A stretch of DNA of 64,000 nucleotides from Nephrocerus scutellatus (taxonomy: Eukaryota; Arthropoda; Insecta; Diptera; Pipunculidae): contig OX352764.1 of NCBI GenBank assembly GCA_947095585.1, forward strand, positions 8,417,001-8,481,000, written 5' to 3'. Position numbers and translations under genes: made by a program. Shown here in pieces: positions 1-11,332 of the stretch (position 1 is its first letter; the number at the start of each line of letters is the position of its first letter). A model generated the notes under the pieces. It had not been told where the DNA came from, ran no database searches, and saw only the letters and a list, made by a program, of their open reading frames with translations.

Positions 1-334
1 AGTTTAACGGAAAAGCAAGCACATACCTCTGTTGCTTACTTATGATATGCTTTGTTGGGGCAACGACGCCCCCATTCTTAGGAAGGAATGAAGGAAGGAA
101 GTCGACATTTTTGTTTCTCTTTTCCTTTATTGTTTTCTGTTTGTCTTTTGTTACTTGTAAATTTGTGTGTTGTGTGTTGGCTGGTTTTACTTTAAAGTAC
201 TTTACAATCGTAATTAGTTTAGAGTGCAAGTTTATGTTTATTTATGAAAATTTCCATTAGAACATCAGAAAGTCAATCTATTTTGCACATAAACGCTTTT
301 GTTTTTTCTATAAAAATTCTATTTTATATGTTTA
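1..334. other. Intergenic, no gene seen
   Basis: T-rich spacer. The short open frame on the + strand has a low-complexity Phe/Leu/Cys-rich product and no recognisable motif, so I do not call it a gene. Confidence 0.5.
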
Positions 335-556
335 CTAGGCTACTGACCGTCATCCAAGGTAACATCCGCTCACTGACCCCGAGCCCATTGACCCCCCCCC
401 CCCCAGCCCACTGACCTCTTGCCCTATGACCTTCCGCCAGCTGACCACCCACCCATAGATCACCCACACCTACCGACCACCCCCACCTACCGACCACCTG
501 CCATATGACCTCGCGCCAACTGACAAACCCACCAACTGACCACCTCACCAACCCAG
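335..556. repeat. C-rich CTGACC-type degenerate tandem repeat
   Basis: The + strand is dominated by variants of a CTGACC / ACCGACCAC word, with an uninterrupted run of more than 10 C near 395-405. G is scarce on this strand. Open frames across it are artefacts of the composition. It pairs in character with the G-rich block at 850-1345, where the same bias lies on the other strand. Confidence 0.6.
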
Positions 557-726
557 AAAACTATAGAATAGACACTTATACCGGTAAAAAATGTATGCGT
601 GTTCGAATATTCTTTATACTCGTATGAAAATCATATACAGGAAATACTATATTTTCCACCCCAGCGCTACCTATCGGGTCCAACGACATTCTTTTTAAAT
701 TCTCTATATTAACTTCGCGTGCACGT

Positions 727-750
727 GGCTGGCTGGCTGGCTGGCTGGCT
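727..750. repeat. (GGCT)6 microsatellite
   Basis: Six perfect tandem copies of GGCT, followed by a partial copy. Confidence 0.95.
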
Positions 751-849
751 GGTCAGATTTTCTGATCAATTTTTAGCCCACTTCCCATGGCCCGATTTTA
801 TTGAAATTTTGCACACATGTATATTTCCGGTGACAATACTTTCTATTAA

Positions 850-1345
850 TTAATTTGAGGCCCCTCGGACCTCGGGTTGTGATGTGGTGGGGATGGTTGG
901 GGTGGATGTTTGTAGGGGGTTAGTGTGGTAATGGTGCTGAGGAGATTGGCGTGATGGGTGGTTAGGTATTGTTTGTATGAGAGCATTTGACAAATTGTGC
1001 TAATATATATGTGGTTGGCGAGGGGGCGTATATCAAGGTGGGTCTTGGTGGTCAGTTGGTTGTTGGCGGTAGTGCGGTGGGGACAGTGTGATGGGGGCAG
1101 CCTGAAAAACCCTATAATATATAAAAATAAAACGTTGTCCTGTATATCTGTATGTATATCTGCATGTCTGTTCGGAAATAACTCGGGAAGACCTTTCATT
1201 TGATATATTTGAAACTTTGTGGTGGGGACAGTTGGGATGGATGTTTGTAGAGGGTTAGTGTGGTGATGGTGTTGTAGGGGTTGACGTGGTGGGTCTTGGA
1301 GGTCAATTTGTTGGGGGAAGCGTGGTGGTGCAACGCTGGGTATAT
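850..1345. repeat. G-rich degenerate repeat block with internal duplication
   Basis: The + strand is rich in GGTGG, GGGTT and TGGTGG words. A stretch of about 45 bases at 889-933 recurs with few changes at 1226-1270, and a GGTGGGTCTTGG-type word occurs near 1038 and 1288. Runs of three or more G are frequent enough to make G-quadruplex formation possible. No gene is supported. Confidence 0.6.
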
Positions 1346-1389
1346 CATATAGTTATACAGAAATTTTAAATAAAGACAACAATTTGAGA

Positions 1390-2796
1390 TATCATGCTTA
1401 AATTCATTGCAGTTGCAATATACATGTTAAATTTAAGTATGGAATTCGATCTCGTTCGTATGACCATCGCAAGCACGTCTGCAGAGATCGTTTATTTGGA
1501 GCCAATTTTCCACCGATCTACCACACATACCGACCGGAACGTTGGCAATTTCGCGTTCGATTGTGTTCCTGGGCTCTTCTAACGTTGTTAGCTTGTTGGC
1601 ATACACCCATAAAAATAATTCCAAAGGCGTTAAATTGCATGAGTAAGCTGACTATTCGAACACACGTGGTCGGTGGAGATTAGGGAAAAAGCCCCGCGCT
1701 TGCCTAGCTTTCGCCATTAAGCATACTCCTTATTTCTTATCGTTTTGGAATCCATTATTTTTTATTCCTTCTTTAGGTCCTGCAACATAACGGTTAGATA
1801 TTATGCTGCAATCTGAACCTCACGGTTATGACTATTCGAACAGACCATAACACGATTACCGAACTTCCCGTTCAATAAATCAATTGTTTGACCAGCTGTG
1901 TCGCATGTGGCACCATCTTGTAAGCGCGCTTTTAAAGTTGCACCCTTATAATGCTCGGCTGTATGCTTGGCACGGCTTGGGCGTTAAGGAAAAGGAGGAG
2001 AAAAGAGGACATCTATACGAGCTTGTGTTTTAAATGTCTGTGGATCATAGTGATGTAAAAAAACAGAGCTTAACAGCAAAACCTTCTCTATAGAAAGCCC
2101 AACTGTTCCGATCGTACACAGATACATGCTTAGATTGAGACCAAACGTATTTGTATTTAGTAATCAACTAAAGAGCAAAATCCATATAAAATTTTTCTGT
2201 TTCCCACTACCACATCTTACGTTTCTCGCTCTTTCCGACTACTTATTTTTTGTACACTGTATTCACATCCCACAAACACACATGCGTTTGGTCTTGGTTT
2301 ACAGCATTAGTATGCGTAGAGTTGGGCTTTCTATAGAGAAGGTTTTGCTTAACAGAGCATTCCACATACGTATTTTACGGCTGAAGACCGAACCCCTGAA
2401 CTGAACTGTACGTTCGAAGATGGGCTTGAGAGTAAATGCCACGAGGAAGCGCCACGAGTATTGCGATTAAATTCAAGGAGACGTAACATGCCAGCTGGTT
2501 ATTTCTCTTGAGCACCGCTGGTGAAAGAAGCGATAAAATAGTTCAAGCGAATCTATTGATTTCGCAATGTTTTTGTCACCCATAAGTTTAATCGCACGGT
2601 TTTGTATTCTTTATTCTATCTAGTTGATGACATTTACAAACTGATTGTTATTGTTAGGTGACGGAAGGTTATAGGCTATAGAACTGCAGCATGACCTTGA
2701 CTCACGTTTTGACATTGACAGATCATAAAAAGGTATAATGGTGCGTTTGTATTAAAATACAAAATTGTTATGTCGCTATTGAAAAATCCTTTATTG
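1390..2796 (-). mobile_element. Dead mariner/Tc1-type transposon, copy 1
   Basis: Read on the minus strand, 1890-1940 encodes a QDGATC-type catalytic motif followed by IDLLNGKFG. 1400-1620 encodes the C-terminal part, with FLW and a VENWLQ...FHT ending. Both are characteristic of the transposase group whose C-terminus reads FLWGYVK in active members. The right end (about 2760-2796) matches the right end of the copy at 47560-48796, including an ACATAACAATTTTG-type terminal word. The left end is degenerate. The frame is broken by stops and by a nested MITE (2070-2352), so the element is inactive. DNA transposase of the IS630-Tc1-mariner superfamily is the family role. Confidence 0.75.
2070..2352. 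mobile_element. MITE with TTAA flanks nested in the mariner copy
   Basis: About 33 bases at 2076-2108 (starting GCAAAACCTTCTC) recur as a near-perfect reverse complement at 2318-2348. Each arm is bordered by TTAA (2070-2073 and 2349-2352), the target duplication used by piggyBac-type elements. The interior (about 210 bp) has no transposase. Its open frame is a chance frame inside the MITE. Confidence 0.75.
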
Positions 2797-3432
2797 CAGT
2801 TAGAAGGTACTTCGCTACTGGGAGTAAGCTTAATAAATATTTCCCGTTCTTATTCTAAAAGATTCATTAAATAATATTAGAGTTTTAGAAAAACACTAGC
2901 TTTTCCCGGGCGCTCGGCCGCCCGCACACATGAATCCCTAAACAAACCGCCACCCCGAACGTATTCGCACTGTGGTTTACCGAGATTTTGTTAAGACGCA
3001 TATTCTGTGAAAGTTTTAGCTCAATCGGCTGTCAAGTTTTTGAGTTTTAGTGTCGTATGACAAACCAATAGACACTCATTTTATATATGTACATATATAA
3101 ATTATAGTATATGCAAAGCAGCGCAGCAAATAGCAATGATGCCGCTATATGGCGTGATATTCGTATAGCACAGAAAGCAGCGCAGCAAACAGTGCAGCAC
3201 ACAGCACACAGTCATTATAATGCCCGACAGTTTTTTCGTCGACTTTAGTTGTTTAGTTACAAAATTATTTTATTTAAACGGGATAATACCTATATAGCTC
3301 ATGTTTACCCTCAAAGTCGCTCAAGTAGTTTCGAAGATTACCTCCTACACACAAAAAAACTTTACCTTTAATTGTATAGAATATGTATTCTGTGTATTAA
3401 GCTTTGGTCTCTTTTTTCTTTTCTATTTGCAG
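2797..3432. promoter_or_regulatory. Rab5 upstream region
   Basis: There is no coding sequence. The stretch 3115-3215 contains two AGCAGCGCAGCAAA-type direct repeats separated by about 55 bp. A strong pyrimidine tract ends in TTTGCAG at 3426-3432, which is a splice acceptor. Rab5 therefore has at least one upstream non-coding exon, and its promoter should lie in or upstream of this stretch. I could not place the transcription start. Confidence 0.4.
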
Positions 3433-3633
3433 ACTAAGAAAAAACGGAAATAACACTCTAACCTTGGTCCAAGTAGGGACGATTTCGTATTTTTTATCTC
3501 TGATACGGCGTTTTTGCCAACAAAAAAAGATTTGATTTGCTGTGCAATAACCACAATCATCTGCTGATAATAAACTTCACCACCGCTCATCAGAAATATC
3601 CACATAAACCACACAACCAAAACAACAATAGCA
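3433..3633 (+). other. Rab5: Rab5 5' UTR part of exon 2
   Basis: The exon opens after a classical acceptor (pyrimidine run then CAG at 3430-3432) and runs into the start codon at 3634. The bases before ATG (AACAATAGCA) fit a fly translation start context, with A at -3 in the CAATAGCAATGG arrangement. No in-frame ATG precedes it after the last stop. Confidence 0.6.
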
Positions 3634-3893
3634 ATGGCAACAACACCACGAGGCGGTGGAGGTGGCACAGCCCAACGACCAAACGGAACATCGCAAAATA
3701 AAAGTTGCCAATTTAAATTGGTCCTATTGGGTGAATCAGCTGTTGGAAAATCATCGTTAGTTTTACGCTTTGTCAAAGGCCAATTCCATGAATATCAAGA
3801 GAGTACGATAGGTGCTGCCTTTTTAACACAAACTATTTGCATAGAGGATACCGTTGTTAAATTTGAAATATGGGACACGGCTGGCCAGGAGAG
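3634..3893 (+). CDS. Rab5: Rab5 coding exon 1
   Basis: Encodes residues 1-86 and two bases of codon 87, from a Gly-rich N-terminus through the P-loop and switch I to DTAGQE. The donor is AG|GTAAGT at 3894. Confidence 0.97.
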
Positions 3894-6800
3894 GTAAGTG
3901 AATATTTCTTCTGCTTTTATTAATTCTTCTCGAATATCTAATGATAATTATTTCTGGCTTGTTGTAGGTATCACAGCTTAGCTCCAATGTATTATAGAGG
4001 TGCGCAGGCCGCCATTGTTGTTTACGATATACAAAATCAAGATAGTTTTCAGCGTGCAAAAACCTGGGTCAAGGAACTACATAAACAGGCAAGTTTGCGA
4101 TTCATTTAATGGCCAATATAATACATACATATTACCAATTGATTGATGATTGTGCAGAGTTGTGTGTTTGATATGTGCTCATAAAAAAAGAAAAATAATT
4201 AAGGGTGTCCGAGTGTGTTTTTGTTTACAAACAAGTTAACGTTACGCATTGAAGTAACTCATAATTTTCTTCGCAGAAAAAACAAACAATCTTGTGATAA
4301 AGTCTTCTCATTACTTTATTAATAGCAAGGTATTCGGGAAACTGAAGGAAAATGCTTGGTATGATTTAAGCTGCAAATATGCTACTAGGAACTGGGAGGT
4401 ATACTTTCGGTTATATAAAGAAAACTCCACTGTGGAAAACCGAACTAAAATTAGACGAGTCAGAAATGATTGCAATCCCCACCTTAGAGGAGTCAAATTT
4501 GACCAGAAAATGAGACAAAAAATACGTCAATGTCCCAAAGGAAATAGCATTTTTTGGTCATTCGTGAAACGAATTAATAATACTTGCTTGTCGTCCATTC
4601 CAACGATCATTCACAATGACATTCCAACTATCAGATCTATAAACAAGGCAAATCTGCTTGCTTCACATTTCGCAGCTAGCTCCACGCTACCAGATAGCGC
4701 TTTGTCGCGTCCTGTACTTGCAAGAGTCGAATCCTCCATGGGACAGATTTACTTTCGTACTCGTCAAGTGGCTAGAGTATTAAATGTACTCAACATTCAT
4801 AAATCTGGTGGGCCTGATGGTATTCCCGCTATAGTTATAGAGATGTGTTCTTCAACGTTGGCATTGCCACTGCGCAGGCTTTTCCATTTCTCTCATTCCT
4901 CTGGAGTCGTCCAAAAGAATTGGAAAAATGCTTTTATCCAGCCTGTTTCTAAAAAAGACGAACCGTAATCTCTTTCCTCGTACCGACGACCTATTGCGCT
5001 AACATCCATACTTTCCAAAGTCATGGAAACGGTGATCAATCGTAAGCTTATGCAATACCTTGAATCACGTGAAATCTTTAGTGACCAGCAGTTTTTGTAG
5101 GCAACGTTCTACAGGTGACCTGATGGCTTATCTCACTGAGAACCAGTCTATTCACAAATTTGGTGAAAGTAAAGTTGTTGCACTCGATATTTCCAAGGCA
5201 TTTGACAGAGTCTGGCATCAAGCTCTTTTGTCGAAAATAAATGCTTATGGAATTAATTACACCCTGCTCGATTGGACTAGTAACTACCTTTCTGACCGTT
5301 CAATCCAGGTCGTATTGGACGGATTCAAATCCAATAATCACCGCATAAACGCCGGTGCTCCTCAATGATCTGTTCTAATTTTCATTAATGATATCCTATC
5401 CACCACCTCTAATCCAATCCTTTCATTTGCTGACGACAGTACTCTTAGCTTTTCATATGACTTCACGCTTTCTGCACGCCCCTCTTCGTCACAAGTGTAA
5501 CTTGAACAACAACGTATGTTAAGCACGTTGACAGCATATTAAGGTGGGGACTACATAATAGAGTTGAATTTAACGCTTTTAATAAAAGCTGTCTTCTGTC
5601 GTCTTATTTAAACCTCCAACCTTTATCCATCAAAGAAACTGAAAAACTCTGAATTCTCGGTATGTGCGTCAACAACAAGCTTCGTTGGAATGACCACATA
5701 TTTGCCATCGTCAAGAATGCTGCGATATGTTTAGGTGTCCTAAAACGGTCGAAGATGTACTTCACTCCTTCAGATCTGGCTACTATTTACAAGGCGTATA
5801 TTCGCCCTAAACTTGAATACAACTTTACTGTCTGGACAGGTGCCCCCAAGACCACATTGCATCTACTAGACAGAGAAGAGAGCGTTAAAACGTATTGGTG
5901 ACGTAAATATCGCGAAAACAATCAAATTGCTTGAACATCGTAGGAATGTTTCCTGCTTGTCACTGTTTTATCGCTTTTTCCATAAGCGGTGTTCAAAAGA
6001 AATAACCAGATGCATCCCGCCCATTCTCGAACACATCCCTAATATCCGTGCATCAACTCGGACGTACTAACCAATTCAGAGATTCTTTCTTAAGCCGCAC
6101 AATAGTTATGTGGAATATTTTGCCCGATTCTGTGTTTCCGCATTTGTATGATCTACAGTCATTAAAGACACATGCGCATAGACATCTTACCATTTCCTCT
6201 CCTTCGAAAACGTCCACGCTGTGATAAGGGTGCAAGCCCCTTAAGCGTGTGTACATTATAAAAAAATATTTTTTTTTGTTACTTATGATTGAAGAATAGC
6301 TGCATTCTGATCGGGAAGGAGTTTTTTGAGTTTATATATCAGACCTTCATACCAAAAGCTTGTACCACGTCTAGGAAGATCGTAGAACACAATCTTTTTC
6401 GAGAGCCATTTCTATGTCATTGGTTATCCTATGGACCTAATCTATTGTAGAGTGTTTACTTCTGAATCCAAATTGGTGATTGGGTATAAGGTTTTTTCTC
6501 TCGATTATTGCTCTTAATCTCTGAAGTAACAGATTTTCAAATAATTTGGATACTATCGGTTGTATAGTTATTGGTCTTTATGGCGTTGTCTCGTGGGATG
6601 GTTTTCCTGGCTTTGGGACCATGATGTCTTCAGCCACCTTCCACAATTGGGGTACATATTTCATTTGAAATGAAGTATTAATCAAATAAGGTAGTTTGAC
6701 TATGTTTTTCTTGGCAGTTCTTTTAAAATTTCACCAGTTATTATTAACTCAAATCCTGGAGCTTTTTTTGGATTTCTGCTTTTTTTATCGCTTTCTTTAC

Positions 6801-9800
6801 TTCTTCTGGGGATGTGTAGGTTATTTCCTCTCTGTTGGGAATAGTTTCTGGGGTTATGAAGTATTCATTTTCTCCAAAGTTTGTTTGGAATATGCTTTCT
6901 AGATGTTCTGCAAATGTGAATGCTTTCTGCTTATGGTTCATAGCCCAGCTTCCAGAGGCATTTCTTATTGGTGGAATTCGCATTATGGGACTTTTTAAAC
7001 GTTTAGTTTCCACAGAGATAAACCTGTGCTTTAACAGTTCGTATGTACTCATCGGTAGTCTCTGATGAAATCATTTTTGAGCTGTTTATCTGTTTGTTCA
7101 GTTGAGAGGTAAATTTTTTCAGACCATTTTTTTTCCGGGGCTCTGATTTAATGCTACTTCCTTCTTGCTCTCCGTTGCTCTGCAAGTAAGTCTTTTATTT
7201 ATCTCGGGAAATTATTTTCCATGCTGCTTGTTGCTGTTGCGAACTGAGTTTTTCCCTCTAGACTCAGTTTAAAACTTTCCCAATCCGTTTGTGACGGATT
7301 TTTTGATTTTTAATGATATTTTGACTACATGTTTAGCACGATCGGAGAATGGTTTGAGTTCATATCCTGCCAAATCTTCATGAGATAGTTAGGTACACGA
7401 TATGTTTTTGACATAAACATTTCAATTAAATCAGGGTCTTTTGTATTTATTGGTAGGACTGCTTGCAACATTTGCTGATGTTGGAGCAGTCTGTAAAAGT
7501 GGTGAAAATTGTCTGTCATCTAAGGTATGCACCTTTTAAAAAGACCTTACATATCAACTTGAAGCCTTAGGGGTCCATCAAAGAGTTAATTTTAATGTGC
7601 GAAGACTTTGGGCAGCTCATCTTAACCGGTCACGACAGGTACTGGAATTTTAATAAATGCTATTATCACTATCGAAGGATGTAACCACAACATTATTCAA
7701 ATTTAGTGTAAGCCAACCTGCAGAAACGCTTGAATTTTTGCTGAATAATGCATACAAGCATGTAGTCTTTTGATATATTTCATGGCTCTATCCTCCTAAG
7801 TAAGCAAGCAGTCGTCTAATTCTGCTTTATGTGTCCTAAGGGTTGTAGTTTCGGATGTTTAACTTGATGTTGCCAGAAGTAATTATTCCGGAATAATTTA
7901 TTACATACCATGAAGCAATGAATTTCGCTCTTTTGTTTATACTTTGCAGATGTTATTGTTTTTTTTCTCAATCAAATCCATAATTTCGTATTATGGAATC
8001 TCTCAAAAATGAACTTTATTCGTTCGACTGTAGGAATCTGAAAAACCTACTTAAAACTAAATACAGAATAAGGATAATTATTCAGCACACGAGAAATTAA
8101 TACGTTGTTATTGCAGTGTACGATGCTTTACTGAAATAATCAATAAATTTGAATATGTTGTTACTTCTTGTAAACAAAACAAGTTCCGTTTTCGATGGGT
8201 TAACCATGATGATGACAATGATTAAAAATGGGGGTTATTCTAATAATACTGCTACTCATATGGAATTATTGCGCTTCCATCTGACTAGGGCTGTGGACAC
8301 AGTGCATGCCCATCCCTATAGCACCCCAACCATAACAATGGCTCTTAGGAACTTAATGATATGCTGTGGGTTCAGTGTCGTGCAGGGTCCGAGATTGAGA
8401 GATCTCCGCTTACCCACAATGCCTGCAGCTGCTATCCTCTTCTAATTTCAATTTCTTTAGCTGTCTCTTCAGTCTACAATGTTCTCTTTGGAACTACTTA
8501 GTCCCAATATCGAGTGAGACCTCTTAGGGGTTATAGTTGCCCAGCATTTATTTTGCTTGTCGTAGGTCTGAGAGATATTCCCATCTTACGGAAGCAGCTG
8601 CCTTACTTATTCTGCGTAGCTCTTCCCGAATTATGCGATACCCGATGCCACAAATTGGTTCTGACCCCACACGCGGAGTTTCTGCCCGTTTGTTAGCGAG
8701 CCTATCCGCTGCTTGATTGCGTTCTGTGCCAATGTGTACCGCCACCCAGTACAAACATATCCTGCCTCATGTAGTTCCTTTCCAGATTAAAGTGAGCACA
8801 TCTTTCGATGCTTGGAATATACTGCCCACATTGCTTCAGAGTACTTGGTTTGTGACCCATGGACTTCAGCATCCGTGTCTTCTGTTTTCTTTGATCCATA
8901 CGTATACCACTTTATGGCAACCGGATGTATCTAGTATTCAGTTTCAGATCATAATTCTTGGTGCTCATTTTGACTTCAAAGTTTCTCTTGAATTAAAGAT
9001 TTTGCGCCATGTTATCACATCGCATGATGGCTAAAGGAATTTGTTTGGTGATTTATTTCACTATTCCTTCTTCCTACGTAACTTGGATTTGCTCTCTACC
9101 ACTATTTGTAGTTGGAGTAGCTTCCATACCCGCTGTGGGGCAGGTTCTCCTCATGGCCTCTGTAATTAAAACATAGGCTAGCTTGCACGTTTTTCAATTC
9201 CCTCTCGTGCTGCTTACCTTGGTCCTATTCGCCCATGCCACAGCTTCTACGGATTAACTATTAACAAATGTATAGCTTAGCTAACACAAACTAGTCTGTG
9301 TAAGTTTCATAAGTTTGTAATTAATGGTAGAAAGTTTCCTGAACATAAAATCATGAAATACCCTTTCTACAATATTTGGAAACCAAAAGGTTATTTACAT
9401 TTCAGTGCACCTATATCTTCCAAACATCTATAATCGTCTTATTGGAATATTATTAATCTTTCCTCCAATATTCAAAAAAGCCCCCAATACTTTCAATATG
9501 TAATGGGGCATACTCTTTTTAATTATGCTGCATTCTTATATATATTTTTGTTTTCATTCTTTCCCATAGGCGTCACCGAACATTGTTATAGCCCTTGCCG
9601 GTAACAAGGCGGATTTATCAAATATTCGAGTTGTCGAATTCGAGGAAGCTAAGCAATATGCCGAGGAAAACTGTTTATTGTTTATGGAAACATCCGCAAA
9701 AACCGGAATGAATGTCAATGATATCTTTTTAGCCATTGGTTTGTATTATAAATCACCTAATTATGGTTATTAGTCTTAAGTGATATCCTAATTTTTATTT

Positions 9801-9912
9801 GGCAGCTAAAAAATTACCTAAAAACGATGGAGCTAATAATCAGGGAAGCGGTCCTGGGCGAAGGCTAGCTGACAATGAACAAAACCGACCGACGACTAAT
9901 TGCTGCAAGTGA
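3634..9912 (+). CDS. Rab5: Rab5, early-endosome small GTPase (whole gene, join of four coding exons)
   Basis: Rab5 cycles between GDP and GTP, recruits effectors to early endosomes and controls endocytic vesicle tethering and fusion. Joining 3634-3893, 3968-4088, 9570-9738 and 9806-9912 gives 657 nt, 218 residues plus stop, which is the family's usual length. Seen in the protein: P-loop GESAVGKS at residues 33-40, switch I STIGAAF at 57-63, DTAGQE at 81-86, the RabF-type YYRGA at 95-99, NKAD at 139-142, TSAK at 168-171 and a C-terminal CCK for double geranylgeranylation. The Gln of DTAGQ needed for GTP hydrolysis is present. Introns are 74 bp, 5,481 bp and 67 bp; the long one begins with GC. 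Codon phases agree at every junction and there is no damage. Residues 197-205 differ from the usual fly tail but lie in the hypervariable region. Confidence 0.98.
3968..4088 (+). CDS. Rab5: Rab5 coding exon 2
   Basis: Starts after TTGTAG (3962-3967), completes Arg87 and encodes the switch [14 protein letters not shown] segment and helix 3, ending WVKELHKQ. The donor reads CAG|GCAAGT, a GC donor. Conserved Rab5 sequence continues with ASPN at the next exon, which fixes the exon end at 4088. Confidence 0.95.
4290..6270 (+). mobile_element. Degenerate non-LTR retrotransposon (LINE), family A
   Basis: An open stretch at 4294-4968 encodes the segment before and at the start of a reverse transcriptase, including [10 protein letters not shown]. 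After a stop, the RT continues through [17 protein letters not shown]. 5102-5368 carries RSTGDL and [19 protein letters not shown] (RT motif A) and ends at NAGAPQ. Near 5428 the catalytic loop reads FADD. 5662-6230 gives the C-terminal NNKLRWNDH and [12 protein letters not shown] tail. Stops and frameshifts make it dead. It sits in Rab5 intron 2, sense to Rab5. Relatives: a fragment at 63219-63495. Confidence 0.85.
6310..7530 (-). mobile_element. Jockey-type LINE fragment
   Basis: On the minus strand, 7325-7519 ends in NHSPIVLN, the end of an AP-type endonuclease domain. 6744-7052 encodes the spacer before the RT (FAEHLESIF...EVKKAIKK). About 6420-6660 encodes [18 protein letters not shown] and [14 protein letters not shown], which are jockey-clade RT signatures. 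There are several stops. The 3' half, including the catalytic FADD, is missing, which is unusual for a LINE. It lies in Rab5 intron 2, antisense to Rab5. Confidence 0.8.
7531..8189. other. Rab5 intron 2, unassigned AT-rich sequence
   Basis: No ORF, RNA gene or clear repeat was recognised. Confidence 0.5.
8190..9250 (-). mobile_element. LINE 3' fragment with RNase H tail, family B
   Basis: The minus strand at 8548-8754 encodes [19 protein letters not shown], an RNase H-like end motif, followed by [13 protein letters not shown]. At 9120-9250 it encodes an [21 protein letters not shown] RT C-terminus. The same protein segments occur on the + strand at 34700-35790, so the two are copies of one family. 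An internal deletion near 8765 joins upstream sequence to the RNase H end. Confidence 0.75.
9251..9569. other. 3' end of Rab5 intron 2
   Basis: AT-rich sequence ending in a pyrimidine tract and CCCATAG, the acceptor for coding exon 3. No gene. Confidence 0.6.
9570..9738 (+). CDS. Rab5: Rab5 coding exon 3
   Basis: Encodes [16 protein letters not shown], the guanine-specificity motif NKAD, and [13 protein letters not shown], ending after one base of Ala184. The donor is G|GTTTGT. Confidence 0.97.
9806..9912 (+). CDS. Rab5: Rab5 coding exon 4
   Basis: Acceptor GGCAG at 9801-9805. Encodes [14 protein letters not shown], the hypervariable tail and the terminal NCCK followed by TGA (9910-9912). 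The CC pair is the prenylation site. Confidence 0.97.
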
Positions 9913-10330
9913 TGTCCTTTTGTAGGTAAGCAAAGTGAGACTGCATTCAAGCAGGAGGAAGAGGAGAAAGAGGAAGTATTTTCTATCTTCTTCGTTATAA
10001 TTTGTGACTACAAACTTGTTAATTTTTTTTGTATACTCTCTCAATTCCTAACTTCTAACTACCACCAACTGTGAACTGCTTAAACATTCCTCCGTCGCCA
10101 TTGCCGTCACCATCGCCGCCGTCCGCCGCAATCCGTGTGACCAAATCAACTAACAACTAATGAATTCCTTCTATGCTCTTAATATACCTGGTGTAGAAAA
10201 GGAAATTTCCATTGTGAGATTTAATACATATATGCTGATATGATAATTATAAATGAAAATATTTAAATATAGAATTAAAAGATGAAAATAATAATAACAA
10301 TTAAACAATAAAGTCACACATTTCAAATGC
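9913..10330 (+). other. Rab5: Rab5 3' UTR with candidate polyadenylation signal
   Basis: A CT-rich then A-rich trailer follows the stop. AATAAA lies at 10307-10312, about 400 nt after the stop, and is the first good poly(A) signal. A donor-like TAG|GTAAGC at 9923-9931 might allow an alternative 3' UTR intron (see findings). Confidence 0.55.
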
Positions 10331-11332
10331 CCTATGCTATAAAAAGAAAAAGAACTAAAAGAAGATTCTTTAAATTAAGCTAAGTTTGTTAGAAGGAAAC
10401 TCATCAGAACAACTTACTGCCGGTGAATGAAGTGCTGAAAGATGACAGACCTACCGACCGACCGACCGACCACCGTGGTAGTGACGATGATGATGATGAC
10501 CTGTTGTCCCCCTTGTGAATAATGATAATGATGCATGAAATTCTTCTAATTTATCATCTTTTCATCTGTTATAATTAATTCTGTTTTTTCTCGGAAATCA
10601 CAGCGTAAAAATTTTGTTATTTTTAAAATATAAAAATTTATAATTTTTTTGTATTAAATATTCATAAAAATAATTATTATGTCTTTGTGTATCTCATATC
10701 AATATTTTAAATTTACATAATTATTACACAAAACAACCGCAACAAACAAATAAAACGGAAAAAAAGAAATATAAATATTTAAATATTGATTTACTATTCA
10801 TAATTCATGATTAACACTATAAAAAAACAACCAAGATCGATTAAATGAATGAGAATAAATATATAATGGCATTTATAGATGAGACGAGAAAAAAATATAT
10901 AAAATAAAATTGTAGTTTTTATGTAATATGTAACTACACACTACTGTGGCGGCGGTTGGAATGTTGCTGTGTTCATTGAAATTATGTAGGTGGTAGGTAG
11001 CATTCTTATAATTCTGACGTGTTATGCAATGGGAAGATTGTAACGAGGTTTTCCCAGTGTGTCCAGGGTTCTTTGTATATTAAGTCGTTGTTTAGGGAAT
11101 GGAATTTAATCGTTTATTCTCTCTTCTTCTCTTTGTTAAATCTGCTTACTGTTGAAACTTAAAATACTTAGAATTTGGAGTTATTTCCTATTCTTTGCTT
11201 ATGACTATATAGTGTTCTACTTATTTATAAATTTGTTCATTTGTTTGTAAAGTTCAATGCCGAAACGACGTATCTCCAGGAGAGGAGTGTCACCCTTTCC
11301 ACGTTGGCTGGAAGATAGTTTATTCACTAGTG
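10331..11332. other. Rab5 downstream AT-rich region
   Basis: There is no gene. It contains an (ACCG)n microsatellite near 10451-10470 and many A/T runs. It may include the longer Rab5 3' UTR. Confidence 0.5.

Noticed and set aside
42..260. Open frame of 72 codons
   Set aside because: Low-complexity hydrophobic product from T-rich DNA, with no motif and no splice context.
2126..2404. 92-codon + frame near 2.1-2.4 kb
   Set aside because: Lies inside and across the edge of a MITE; chance frame.
3423..4059. Minus-strand frames over Rab5 exons 1 and 2
   Set aside because: Antisense shadows of a highly conserved coding exon.
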